A DNA stretch of 38,075 nucleotides, taken from the NCBI RefSeq assembly GCF_020736845.1, contig NZ_JAFFQR010000095.1, forward strand, positions 10,516 to 48,590, read 5' to 3'. Source of the stretch: Paenibacillus farraposensis. GTDB lineage: Bacteria > Bacillota > Bacilli > Paenibacillales > Paenibacillaceae. A program made the translations under genes and the position numbers. The number at the start of each line of letters is the position of its first letter. The stretch's first letter is position 1. Shown here in pieces: positions 26,063 to 34,139 of the stretch. The notes beneath the pieces are model-generated. The model was not told the origin of the DNA. It was given only the letters and a program-made list of their open reading frames with translations, and made no database searches.

Positions 26063-26329
26063 CTATCTACTTTTCACAAGAAGCTGAATCGCTTCTTTAA
26101 CCAGCTTATCTGTATCTCCTCCAGCCTCTTGCTCTTCCATAATGCAGCGTTGCAGATTTTCGGCTACAATTTGCGCAATTGCTTTATCTGAGGCATTGCG
26201 TACGGCTGACAATTGGCTGACGACGTCCTTGCACGATTTTCCCTCATCCATTAAGCGAAGTACCCCACGGACTTGGCCCTCAATTCTTCTCAAGCGTGTT
26301 TTCAGTTCATCAGTGTAATTATATTCCAT
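26063..26329 (-). CDS. cstR: CstR-type reactive-sulfur repressor
   Basis: 88 residues from the ATG at 26329 (GGGAGTG upstream); an upstream in-frame start lacks a site. All-helical CsoR/RcnR fold: LKTRLRRIEGQVRGVLRLMD, then Cys33 in GKSCKDVV and Cys62 in LQRCIME. The His of copper-sensing CsoR (four residues before the second Cys) is Asn58 here, the pattern of CstR, which senses persulfides through a Cys pair (C31/C60 in Staphylococcus aureus). It is last in an operon with a TusA-rhodanese fusion and DsrE, which fits sulfur sensing. CsoR-like operators occur upstream of both itself and the operon. Confidence 0.85.
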   Translation of the reverse strand: MEYNYTDELKTRLRRIEGQVRGVLRLMDEGKSCKDVVSQLSAVRNASDKAIAQIVAENLQRCIMEEQEAGGDTDKLVKEAIQLLVKSR

Positions 26330-26358
26330 GAGCACTGCACTCCCTTTTTGATTTACGA

Positions 26359-26382
26359 CATACATGTATAGGTATATTATAA
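26359..26382 (-). promoter_or_regulatory. Operator-like site before cstR
   Basis: Minus strand ATAATATACCTATACATGTA, with TTTATAAT as the -10 overlapping it. It shares ATATACC.CTATA with the site before the TusA-rhodanese gene; such a site would let CstR repress its own promoter. Confidence 0.55.
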
Positions 26383-26405
26383 ATCAAAAAAATAAATAGG
26401 ACACC

Positions 26406-26906
26406 CTATATAAATAAATTAACCCTCCCCTGCGAAGCCTCACCCAAATAGGCGGCAACTCCGGCATATTCCAAGCCGTCGACTAGCTCCTCTTGCTGCA
26501 GCCCCAACAGATCCATTGTCATGGTACAGGCTATGAGCTTAACCCCTTGCTCTTGCGCCAGCTCAATAAGCTGCGGAAGAGCAAGCGCATTGTGCTTTTT
26601 TATGACGTGCTTGATCATCTGTGGTCCAAGCCCTGCAAAATTCATTTTGGACAGTGCGAGCTTTTGCGGACCGCGCGGCATCATCCAGCCGAAGGCTTTT
26701 TCAAGTATTCCTTTATTCGTCCTCACCAGCTCATCTTTACGCAGCATGTTTAATCCCCAAAACGTAAAAAAGATAGTTACTTCATGCTCGTATGCTGCCG
26801 CTCCATTCGCAATAATGAATGCAGCCATCGCTTTATCCAGGTCCCCGCTGAATAATACAATTGTTGTTTTGGGATGAGTAGGTCCCTGTTCCGCGGTTAA
26901 AGTCAT
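26406..26906 (-). CDS. DsrE/DsrF-like sulfur-relay protein
   Basis: 166 residues. TTIVLFSGDLDKAMAAFIIA starts a Rossmann-like DsrE fold; GAAAYEHEVTIFFTFWGLNM and the Cys in KLIACTMTMDLLG (the usual active Cys of this DsrE2-type group) are present. These proteins carry persulfide sulfur. ATG at 26906 overlaps the stop of the TusA-rhodanese gene (ATGA), a sign of coupled translation. Middle gene of the sulfur module; substrate partners are probably TusA and rhodanese domains encoded just upstream. Confidence 0.88.
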   Translation of the reverse strand: MTLTAEQGPTHPKTTIVLFSGDLDKAMAAFIIANGAAAYEHEVTIFFTFWGLNMLRKDELVRTNKGILEKAFGWMMPRGPQKLALSKMNFAGLGPQMIKHVIKKHNALALPQLIELAQEQGVKLIACTMTMDLLGLQQEELVDGLEYAGVAAYLGEASQGRVNLFI

Positions 26907-27490
26907 ATGGACTCGCTCCCCTCAGTCTCTCCTGTCCATTCAGCTATGCCTAAAAGGACGGATTTGACGTTTGTGGCGCCATTCTTCGCCAATAACTGGC
27001 AAGCCATTTGGCTGCGTGCTCCAGCGTGGCAAATCACTGCAATCTCTTCATTCAGCTTGAGCTCACCCAGTCTGTTCTCCAGTTCGCCCAGCGGGATGGA
27101 CTTCGATCCAGGGATATGCTTTAACGCAAATTCTGCAGGCTCCCGCACATCCAGCAGTAGTAGGTTCCCCCTTTCAGCCAATTTTGTCTGCAGCTCTTCG
27201 TTGCTTATGGTTGATGTCAATATAGGTTCGGCCTCCGCTTCAGCAGGCTGCCCTTTGCGCAAATAATGATGCATGACATTTTCGTTTTGAAAAGTGCCTA
27301 TAAATTGATGCCCGGTGCTTTGAGCCCAACTCTGAAAATCCGCTAATGAACCCTTGTCAGTCACTTGCACCTCCATAACCTGCCCTGCTTTGAGCTCCTT
27401 CATCACTTTTTTGGTTTTGACAATCGGCATAGGACAAGCTAGTCCCTTGCAATCAAGAATATAATCTGCCTGGATGTGATTGGATGACAT
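26903..27490 (-). CDS. TusA-rhodanese fusion sulfurtransferase
   Basis: About 195 residues. Residues 5-75 form a TusA/SirA domain with the sulfur-accepting Cys in LDCKGLACPMPIVK; after a linker (EAEAEPILTST) residues about 95-190 form a rhodanese domain with DVREPAEFALKHIPGSKSIP and the active loop CHAGARS. The same TusA-rhodanese combination is known from staphylococcal and bacillar cst-like loci, where it shuttles persulfide sulfur. ATG at 27490 with GGAGG 8 bp upstream is chosen; the frame is open 5 codons upstream. A CstR-like operator overlaps the promoter at 27539. First gene of the operon. Confidence 0.92.
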   Translation of the reverse strand: MSSNHIQADYILDCKGLACPMPIVKTKKVMKELKAGQVMEVQVTDKGSLADFQSWAQSTGHQFIGTFQNENVMHHYLRKGQPAEAEAEPILTSTISNEELQTKLAERGNLLLLDVREPAEFALKHIPGSKSIPLGELENRLGELKLNEEIAVICHAGARSQMACQLLAKNGATNVKSVLLGIAEWTGETEGSESI

Positions 27491-27538
27491 AATATATACC
27501 TCCACTTGTTTTTTTCAAAGGGTAACGCTTTAATTTAT

Positions 27539-27564
27539 TATACATATACCCCTATATGTATATA
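27539..27564. promoter_or_regulatory. CstR-like operator of the sulfur operon
   Basis: TATACATATACCCCTATATG then TATATA: an inverted repeat around TACCCC, close to known CsoR/CstR operator style (ATACCCCTA..GGGTAT). It lies 50-75 bp before the TusA-rhodanese start. Confidence 0.65.
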
Positions 27565-27654
27565 AGATATCGGAGTCTGCTCTCATTGTCAACCTGTTTG
27601 CCGATTTAAGCTCATACACAAATGAGTTCCATTCTTGAAATTGCAAAGCCATAC

Positions 27655-27681
27655 AAAAAAAAAGCCACGCAAAGGCGTGAC
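27655..27681 (-). terminator. Intrinsic terminator of acs-ampS-tetR operon
   Basis: Minus-strand stem GTCACGC/GCGTGGC with a CTTT loop, then nine T. About 20 bp after the tetR stop. Confidence 0.85.
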
Positions 27682-27701
27682 TTTTGTTGCATACACAAAA
27701 A

Positions 27702-28233
27702 CTATTCGTCTATTTCCATTAGTTCCGGCAGGTCCAGTGACATCGAGATATTGCAGAGCATACCTCTGGCAAGAAAAAGCATCGTTCTTTCCCGTGCTTG
27801 CTCAATACCTGCATGACGAAAAAGCATCATAAACCATCGTATAAATATCACGGAATCCCTGCTGCATCACACTGACAACTTCTCCCTCAAAGATGGTCTG
27901 CGCCTGCATTTGCAAAAGGATTTCATGACGATATGCCTTCATAATTTGCGAATAAGCTGCAACCAGCTGCGGCTCCAGCTGTTCAGATGGGCTTGAATGA
28001 ATAACCTGTAGAAAAGATTCCAGAATACGTGCAAAGGAAACCTTCAAGGCTTCAATCAGTAACGCTTCCTTGGTAGCGAAAAACCGGAAAACATACGGCT
28101 GTGAAATGTTGGCCCGTTCTGCCACTTTGGCAGTCGTGGCCCGGTAATAGCCTATCTCTGCAAACACTTCAATCGCGGCCGATATAATTTCATTTTGGCG
28201 GTAGTTGCAAGGGAAAAAGACTAAATGGCCCAA
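27702..28233 (-). pseudogene. TetR-family regulator, frameshifted near the end
   Basis: The first frame holds a full TetR DNA-binding domain (NEIISAAIEVFAEIGYYRAT, VAERANISQPYVFRFFATKE) and most of the ligand domain. At the A-run 27819-27823 one extra base shifts the frame; the true end continues RHAGIEQARERTMLFLARGM, NISMSLDLPELMEIDE and stops at 27702. In-frame start is only a TTG at 28233 inside the ampS 3' end, so the N-terminus is uncertain too. Third gene of the acyl-CoA synthetase/ampS operon; it likely regulates that operon. The single-base shift could be a sequencing error. Confidence 0.75.
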
Positions 28234-29453
28234 TTCCCTTGGCGGAACACAGCTTCTTTGCTACCGTCTTGCAGCTCGCCGTCAATATCCAGCTCGGCTG
28301 AACCGATCATAAAATCGACATGTGTCAAGCTCACATTGGCACCTTTCCGGAGCAATTCCTCCCGGCTCATTTCGGTTCCTTTTTCCATGTTGAAAGGATA
28401 TGCACTGCCCAGAGCCAGATGACAGGAGGCATTTTCATCAATTCCCGTATTGTAAAAAATACGATTGAGATTGGAAATCGGCGAATCGTGCGGCACCAGT
28501 GCAACTTCACCCAAGTAGCTGGCTCCTTCATCGGTAGCGAGCAGATGAGTCAGATGTTCTTCGCCGGATTCCGCTCTATATTCAGTAACCTTGCCATCCT
28601 TAAAGGTAAAGGTAATGTGATCCACCAGTTGTCCATTCAAATTCAGCGGCATGGTGCTGGTGACATAACCATTCACACCTGTACGCTTAGGCATCGTGAA
28701 CACTTCTTCTGTCGGCATATTGGCCACAAAATAATCTCCACGCTCGTTTTCACCGCCGCCGCTGCGCCAAATGTGCCCCTCAGCCAATTCAATTTTCAAA
28801 TCTGTTCCAGGAGCGCGATAGTGCAAGCTTTTATACTTTTTGTGGTTCAGCTTGTTTTGCAGCTGTTCGAGATTTTTCAAATGCTCCTTCCAATTCTGAA
28901 CGGGATCAGAGCCGTCTACACGGTTCATTTGGAAAATCGTATCCCACATGATACGAATACGATCCTTTTCCTCCACATCGGCAAATACTTTATCGGCCCA
29001 AGCCTTCGTCGGCGCTTTAATCAGGCACCAGCTAATTTTATGATTTCGGGTATATTGGGAAAAGCCTTCTCTCGCCTTGACTGCCGCCTTCGTCGCACGC
29101 GACACCTTCTGCGGATCAATGCCTTGATACAGATCGGGATTCGGCACTTTAATGGTTAGCGTGGCCCCGCCCTCTGCGGCGAGCTTTTCCATCATTTCCG
29201 TCTTCCAGGCCGGGTAGTAATCAAAGCAAGCTTCGTCACCATGCTCAAAACGACTGCGTGTAATCTGATCGTCCTCAAATTCTACCTGTACATATTTAGC
29301 TCCTGCTTCATACGCTTTGCTGACAATCAGACGCGTGAAATCAATGGTTTCCAGCGGTGCAGTAACCAAAAACACCTGTCCGGGCTGTATATTGACACCC
29401 ACTCTTACAACCAGCTCTGCATATTGCTCCAGCAATTCTTCAAATGAACTCAT
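28221..29453 (-). CDS. ampS: Aminopeptidase AmpS, M29 family
   Basis: 410 residues, normal for the thermophilic (M29) aminopeptidases AmpS/PepS/AmpT. N-terminal half: MSSFEELLEQYAELVVRVGV, IQPGQVFLV. The metal-binding region with two metals includes Glu in GGGENERGDYFVANMPTEEV, Glu in RAESGEEHL, His in SCHLALGSAY and Asp/His in SLTHVDFMIGS. It releases N-terminal residues from peptides in the cytoplasm. ATG at 29453 with AGGAGGGTGG upstream. It lies 45 bp after the acyl-CoA synthetase gene and overlaps the TetR gene start by 13 bp, so a three-gene operon is likely. Confidence 0.93.
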   Translation of the reverse strand: MSSFEELLEQYAELVVRVGVNIQPGQVFLVTAPLETIDFTRLIVSKAYEAGAKYVQVEFEDDQITRSRFEHGDEACFDYYPAWKTEMMEKLAAEGGATLTIKVPNPDLYQGIDPQKVSRATKAAVKAREGFSQYTRNHKISWCLIKAPTKAWADKVFADVEEKDRIRIMWDTIFQMNRVDGSDPVQNWKEHLKNLEQLQNKLNHKKYKSLHYRAPGTDLKIELAEGHIWRSGGGENERGDYFVANMPTEEVFTMPKRTGVNGYVTSTMPLNLNGQLVDHITFTFKDGKVTEYRAESGEEHLTHLLATDEGASYLGEVALVPHDSPISNLNRIFYNTGIDENASCHLALGSAYPFNMEKGTEMSREELLRKGANVSLTHVDFMIGSAELDIDGELQDGSKEAVFRQGNWAI

Positions 29454-29498
29454 TTTTCCACCCTCCTGTTCCATTTTTATTCGATTTCAAAGTTATCA

Positions 29499-31097
29499 TT
29501 ACAGTATGGATTGCTTCTCCAATTCACGCAGCGCCACTCTTCGAATTTTGCCCGAGCTGGTTTTGGGGAGTTCCTGAACAAACTCTATTTTTCGCGGATA
29601 CTTGTAAGGTGCTGTCAAGGCTTTAACATGCTGCTGCAGCTCCTTGACCAGCTCCGCTGATCCTTCTACTCCGGCTTTAAGCACAACAAAGGCCTTGACG
29701 ACATGTCCGCGCATTTCGTCAGGACTGGCAACAGCAGCACATTCCTGCACGGAACCATGCTTCATGAGTGCTTCCTCTACCTCAAAAGGACCGATGGTAT
29801 AACCAGAGCTGATAATAATATCATCGCCGCGTCCTTCAAACCAGAAATACCCATCCTCGTCCTTGCGGGCCCGGTCTCCTGTAACAAAGTAATCCCCGTT
29901 GATACTGGCTAATTTGCGCTCCGGATCATGGTAATATGTATGGAATAATGCCGGCATATCAGCACGCACTGCAATATCGCCGACTTGGCCCGGGGGCAGT
30001 GGAACGCCATCCTCGCCTATGACCTCAACCAGACCCGGCGCAATGGATTTCCCCATCGAACCAAAACGCAGAGGGGCGTCCTTTAAGTTACCGATAATCA
30101 GTGTGCTCTCCGTTTGGCCGTAACCGTCACGAATCGTAAGGTTGAACTGTTCCTGGAACTTGTTAATAACTTCCTGATTGAGAGGTTCTCCCGCAGAAAC
30201 CGCGCTGCGCAATTGAGACAGATTGTACTGATCCAGGTCATCCGTCTTCGCCATAATCCGATATTCCGTAGGCGTACAGCATAGCACCTGAATTCCGTAC
30301 TGCTGCAAGAGCTGCAAGTAGCGGCCGGGACGAAACGAGCCATGATATACGAATCCGGTCGCCCCATTCCCCAAAACGGATAAAAACGGGCTCCAAATCC
30401 ATTTTTGCCAACCCGGTGCAGCTGTAGCCCAGACTGTATCTGAAGCCTGGATATCCAGCCACGGAGATGTTATACGCAGATGCGCATACCCCCAGCCATG
30501 GCTATGTACAACGCCTTTGGGATTTCCTGTAGTCCCCGAGGTATAGGCCAGAATGGCCATGTCGTCACGATGGGTTTTCACCGCTTCAAAACGATCATCC
30601 TGTCCGTCCATCAGCTCATCCAGCACGAACCAGCCAGATGCAGGTGCCGGATTGTCATCGGAGACCATGATCCGATAATCCAGAGCAGGCAAATCATCAG
30701 ATATGTTGTCTACTTCACCGGTTACCCCGGCCCAGGCAATCACCCCGCGTGCTTGTGAATGACGGAGACGATAAGCAATATCTTTGGACCGCAGCATTTC
30801 CGAAGAAGGAATAACGGCAAGTCCCAGCTTCAGGCAGGCCAGATAAATCACATACGCAATAATACGGCGTGGTATTATGACCAGAACCCTGTCTCCTTTA
30901 TTCAATCCCAGACCTGTGAGTCCTCCAGCCAGTTGATTAGCCTTTTTCAACAGCTCTCCGTAGGTGATTTCCTCGTATTCTCCCGTCTCACTTAACCACT
31001 TGAGTGCTGTTTTATCAGCATCATGGTGTTCCATTTCCGAAGTTATATTGTAATGTTCAGGCGCATGCCATTGCAGCTGAGTTGTCAAATTGTACAT
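29499..31097 (-). CDS. Acyl-CoA synthetase, AMP-forming (YtcI-like)
   Basis: 532 residues of the ANL superfamily. Motifs in order: AYTSGTTGNPKGVVHSH (P-loop-like A3), DGYGQTES (A5), GDYFVTGDRARKDEDGYFWF (A7) with GRGDDIIISSGYTIGPFEVE (A8), and the catalytic Lys in PKTSSGKIRR (A10). It activates a carboxylic acid as the adenylate and passes it to CoA. The overall sequence is closest in memory to medium-chain/acetyl-like synthetases such as Bacillus YtcI; the substrate cannot be fixed from sequence. First gene of an operon with ampS and tetR. Confidence 0.92.
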   Translation of the reverse strand: MYNLTTQLQWHAPEHYNITSEMEHHDADKTALKWLSETGEYEEITYGELLKKANQLAGGLTGLGLNKGDRVLVIIPRRIIAYVIYLACLKLGLAVIPSSEMLRSKDIAYRLRHSQARGVIAWAGVTGEVDNISDDLPALDYRIMVSDDNPAPASGWFVLDELMDGQDDRFEAVKTHRDDMAILAYTSGTTGNPKGVVHSHGWGYAHLRITSPWLDIQASDTVWATAAPGWQKWIWSPFLSVLGNGATGFVYHGSFRPGRYLQLLQQYGIQVLCCTPTEYRIMAKTDDLDQYNLSQLRSAVSAGEPLNQEVINKFQEQFNLTIRDGYGQTESTLIIGNLKDAPLRFGSMGKSIAPGLVEVIGEDGVPLPPGQVGDIAVRADMPALFHTYYHDPERKLASINGDYFVTGDRARKDEDGYFWFEGRGDDIIISSGYTIGPFEVEEALMKHGSVQECAAVASPDEMRGHVVKAFVVLKAGVEGSAELVKELQQHVKALTAPYKYPRKIEFVQELPKTSSGKIRRVALRELEKQSIL

Positions 31098-31216
31098 TCC
31101 CCTTTATCCATAAGATGAAAGCCATAATCTTATTGTATTATAGCACGTCCTAGTACCAGGTTCTAAATGCAACATAAATTTTTTTAGAAAAATTCATCGT
31201 TTGTTAAGCTGACGCC

Positions 31217-31253
31217 AAAAAGAAAGAGCCTGTTTTGACTCTTTCTTTTTGAT
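31217..31253. terminator. Terminator between alkylation-repair gene and acs
   Basis: AAAAAGAAAGAG pairs with CTCTTTCTTTTT around CCTGTTTTGA, with T/A runs on both sides. On the minus strand it ends the DNA alkylation repair gene. Confidence 0.8.
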
Positions 31254-31275
31254 GCTGACGTCTTTGAAATGAGTC

Positions 31276-32376
31276 TTATTCGAGTCCCACCACTGTAGAA
31301 GCCGCCTCCTGTCCATTGACGAACAATGCAATCCGGTGTACTCCCGAATAATGGCGGCGGGTTGTCAGATCTGCGAAATGGTGTGTTCGTGTACCTGTAA
31401 GACGCGTTCCTCCGGGAACCGTCTTGTCGGAAAGCAAAAACATTTTACGTGAGACATGTCCTTTTGCCTTTACAAAGTCGATACCGTATTCGACACGGAC
31501 CCGTACTGCTTCACCTCCTCGAAGCTGGATTACATAACTCAACTCACAGCTATCACCGATCTTCAGCATGGCTGGGTTTGCAGTCAAGGACGCTTGCGTG
31601 ACCAACGGCTCGCCATCCATGTCATCCGCATAGCCGAACAGTGCCATCACCTCCGGATTGGATTTGCGAATCAAAGTCCGGCAACCGTGGCGCACAATCC
31701 AGTCGGTGTCAGGATTTGTACCTTTCCAGCGCCTGGCCGTCACAATAACCGTATCGGGATGGTCCTTGGCAATATCATTCAGGTTGTTGGCTACACTTTT
31801 ACGTACATACAGGGATGGATCAGCCTTCAATAATTCCAATACAGCCAGGACTGGAGCCGGGTCGCGTTTAAATATAGGCAGCGCCTGCCCCCAAGGTAAC
31901 CGCGGGCGACAGCCTTCACTCGCAAGACGACGGACATGCTCGCTTGGGTGGCCCGCCCAGGCCGTCATTTGCCGCATCATCCGCTCGGGCTCATGCAGCA
32001 AAAAGGGCCTCACGGCAAACTCCGCGGAGGATTTGGACGTGAAGCGCTCCAGTGCCTTCATGGAAAGGTCCCAATGCTGTTTTCCCTGCCCAAATACCTC
32101 GACAAAATCGGGGAAGAACAAGTACGGAAAACCGCTGCAATGCTCGTCTATGGCAAGAAGAATATTAAGCGCTTCTTTATAACGATTGGGCAAGCATGCT
32201 CCCAGCGTTAACGAAATACGGCGAATTCGTTCTTTTAGCTCCAGCTCATTCCACGTCTCGTCCATGACTTGCAGAATAAATTTCTGGGTATCAAACGAGC
32301 TATAAGCCGTTTGTACTCTTTCACCAAAAAGGCGAAGAAAATCCTCTGTGTATATATTTTTTAAAGGCTCGGCCAT
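31276..32376 (-). CDS. DNA alkylation repair protein with Ig-like tail (AlkC/AlkD type)
   Basis: 366 residues. Residues about 1-240 are HEAT-like helical repeats (LNILLAIDEHCSGFPYLFFP, SEHVRRLASEGCRPRLPWGQ, DPSLYVRKSVANNLNDIAKD, WIVRHGCRTLIRKSNPEVMA), as in AlkC/AlkD glycosylases, with the RPRLPW motif typical of AlkC. The last ~110 residues (SYVIQLRGGEAVRVRVEYGI, TRTHHFADLTTRRHYSGVHR) form a beta-rich domain that matches the Ig-like extension described for some AlkC proteins. It excises 3-methyl- and bulky alkyl purines. No neighbouring ada/alkA genes. ATG 32376 has AAAGGAGAT upstream. Confidence 0.88.
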   Translation of the reverse strand: MAEPLKNIYTEDFLRLFGERVQTAYSSFDTQKFILQVMDETWNELELKERIRRISLTLGACLPNRYKEALNILLAIDEHCSGFPYLFFPDFVEVFGQGKQHWDLSMKALERFTSKSSAEFAVRPFLLHEPERMMRQMTAWAGHPSEHVRRLASEGCRPRLPWGQALPIFKRDPAPVLAVLELLKADPSLYVRKSVANNLNDIAKDHPDTVIVTARRWKGTNPDTDWIVRHGCRTLIRKSNPEVMALFGYADDMDGEPLVTQASLTANPAMLKIGDSCELSYVIQLRGGEAVRVRVEYGIDFVKAKGHVSRKMFLLSDKTVPGGTRLTGTRTHHFADLTTRRHYSGVHRIALFVNGQEAASTVVGLE

Positions 32377-32500
32377 CTCGTATCTCCTTTTGTATCCGAA
32401 TGTAACGATAGATTTATATCTTCGTCTATGATAACCATAAATGATGCTCTAGCCCAGCACCAAAATAATCAGCTTCAACGTGGTGAAGCCAGACATACTA

Positions 32501-32540
32501 AAAATGCCAGGCCCTCCTGATGAGGACCTGACATTTTGCA
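32501..32540. terminator. Hairpin after the broken MFS gene
   Basis: AAAATGCCAGGCCCTC pairs with GAGGACCTGACATTTT with one mismatch, around CTGAT. A/T-rich on both flanks, so it could act in both directions. Confidence 0.75.
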
Positions 32541-32555
32541 TGCGTGGCTTATGAA

Positions 32556-33000
32556 TTATGGAAAGGGGCAATTTCTCCAATCTCCTCTGATGGAATCAAA
32601 CTGGCGAATATCCTTGACCAGGAGCATAACCAAACCGCACAATGCAGTAATCAATCCGCTGAAAAAAAGAACCTCACTCAGAGCAAACCGTAAAGCTAAC
32701 GCCCTTCCAATCAAGGCTCCTAATGGCAGAGCTGTGCTCGACAAGGTGTTAAGAAAGGCGGTAACACGTCCCAGTAACGGCAGCGGTGTAATAATTTGAA
32801 TCAAAGGCGTCTGCAGTACATTGATGATGCCTGTAAAAACGCCTACCGATAAAATAGGCTACATACAGCAAGCTGTAATAGATCGGTGAGCCATAGGATA
32901 CAGCGATGGAAGGCATGGCAATTACCAAGATCGCCATCGAAAAGTTCGTCAGCGCAAAGAACGGAAGCAGAATTGCTCGACCATTTGTATATCTAAGGCA
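32556..33000 (-). pseudogene. MFS transporter, C-terminal half, frameshifted
   Basis: RYTNGRAILLPFFALTNFSM and YGSPIYYSLLYVAYFIG lie in one frame; after a shift near 32850 the sequence continues VGVFTGIINVLQTPLIQIIT, PLPLLGRVTAFLNTLSSTAL and GALIGRALALRFALSEVLFF to the stop. The PLLGRV.A.L.TL.S...P.G.L.G pattern is typical of the MFS exporters related to macrolide efflux proteins. The first six helices are missing. Non-functional. Confidence 0.75.
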
Positions 33001-33069
33001 CGCAGGCTAATGTCAACAAGGTTATTTTCTTTGAGTCAGAGCATGTAGGGGATATTCTGAAAATCTCAC

Positions 33070-33456
33070 TTACCATTCCGAATGAAGAGAACGACCAGTA
33101 TATCCATCAAATCTTCCAGGTTCAGGATTCACCACTTTACGCAGTAAATGCATCGTCCCGTCCCCTGTCCCATGGTCAAAAGCGTGAATCCGTTCATATC
33201 CCCACCGCTCGTACATGGATAGCAGATAGGGATACTTTTCCGCTGTCGCCAGTGTCACCGCAGGGGCGCCCGCCTGATCACGAATAATCGTCTGTTCTAC
33301 CCAGTTCAGCAGTTTTCTCCCGTATCCTTTGCCATGTGTGGCCGGGTCTACCGCGAACCACATCACAAATGGCAAGTCGGTTATAACCTGAATGACACCA
33401 TCAACCTCCAGCACATAGCAATCATGGTTTGTAATGTTTTCCTGATTAAGAGCCAC
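33070..33456 (-). CDS. GNAT acetyltransferase, probably N-terminally truncated
   Basis: 128 residues from a GTG start with no clear ribosome binding site. The core acetyl-CoA site is present: VMWFAVDPATHGKGYGRKLL (the Q/RxxGxG/A-type loop as HGKGYG), then LATAEKYPYLLSMYERWGYE. The first beta-strands of a usual GNAT fold are short or missing, while open in-frame codons upstream (KDLKWPAAQADV) and LIKYETIRQ in another frame suggest that a longer protein was shortened by a deletion. Substrate unknown. It may be a pseudogene. Confidence 0.6.
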   Translation of the reverse strand: MALNQENITNHDCYVLEVDGVIQVITDLPFVMWFAVDPATHGKGYGRKLLNWVEQTIIRDQAGAPAVTLATAEKYPYLLSMYERWGYERIHAFDHGTGDGTMHLLRKVVNPEPGRFDGYTGRSLHSEW

Positions 33457-33864
33457 GTCTGCCTGAGCGGCAGGCCATTTTAAGTCCTTACTGCCGGATC
33501 GTCTCGTACTTAATCAAATATAAAGAATAATATTACTGTAGCACGCTCACGATTGCAGCGACTAATTAATTTTTTCTATAGCTACATTTAAAGTATTTTG
33601 GATTAACTACAACAGCATACAGGGAGCGAGTTAAAGCCGCAAGGGTAAAGGGTTTTTGCGATTTTGGAGCGAGTTACATCTACAGGAAAAATTAACGATC
33701 TACAAGCATTTTTGCGGGTAATCTGCGGGTAATTTTTTAACCATAAAAGAAAGAGCAGTGAGGTTTTACCCCTCCCGCTCTTTCTTTTCCAGTCCAATAT
33801 ATGGTTTCTTTCTATTTACAAAAAGCCCCCTTTTGATAATACTGGAATTAACTCATTTGGAAGG
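33457..33864. other. Intergenic stretch at the start of the AT-rich island
   Basis: About 410 bp. Repeated short words occur (GGAGCGAGTTA twice, GCGGGTAAT twice at 33714-33735). A terminator sits at 33747-33787. A 64-codon minus-strand frame at 33603-33797 only runs through the hairpin and has no motif. No gene supported; it may be a junction of an integrated element. Confidence 0.4.
33747..33787. terminator. Intrinsic terminator
   Basis: AAAGAAAGAGC pairs with GCTCTTTCTTT around an 18-base loop that itself can pair (GAGG/CCTC). Good T-run on the plus strand. Confidence 0.75.
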
Positions 33865-33960
33865 ATGGCCAACATGAAATACTTCAAGCAAAGACTAAGT
33901 AAAGAAGATGTACAGACTCTCAGCAAGGAACACATAGAAGCGATAAACGATAAAAAATGA
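33865..33960 (+). CDS. Short charged peptide, doubtful
   Basis: Frame MANMKYFKQRLSKEDVQTLS then KEHIEAINDKK, 31 residues from the ATG at 33865 or 28 from 33874 (GGAAGG upstream). Highly charged and helical. It could be a small gene or the tail of a lost one. No family recognised. Confidence 0.3.
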   Translation: MANMKYFKQRLSKEDVQTLSKEHIEAINDKK

Positions 33961-34139
33961 ACAAGCGCTAAACTTTTGAACTTGAGTTTGGCGTTTTTGC
34001 TAACTGCATACAGTGAGTTATTATGTAAACTAAAAATGAATATAGTATGCATTCATTTTTTTATAATATGTGACATTTTTTCTCATTAGCTGTACAATAA
34101 TTAAATTGTATTTTATGGAATTAGTAAGGAGATGTGTCT

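Noticed and set aside
28320..29159. 279-codon plus-strand ORF
   Set aside because: Fully antisense to ampS, whose motifs are intact; no promoter or site of its own.
33603..33797. Attachment site or integrase tail
   Set aside because: Short repeats and a basic 64-codon frame look suggestive, but there is no integrase motif and no matching repeat that I can find at the other end of a defined element.
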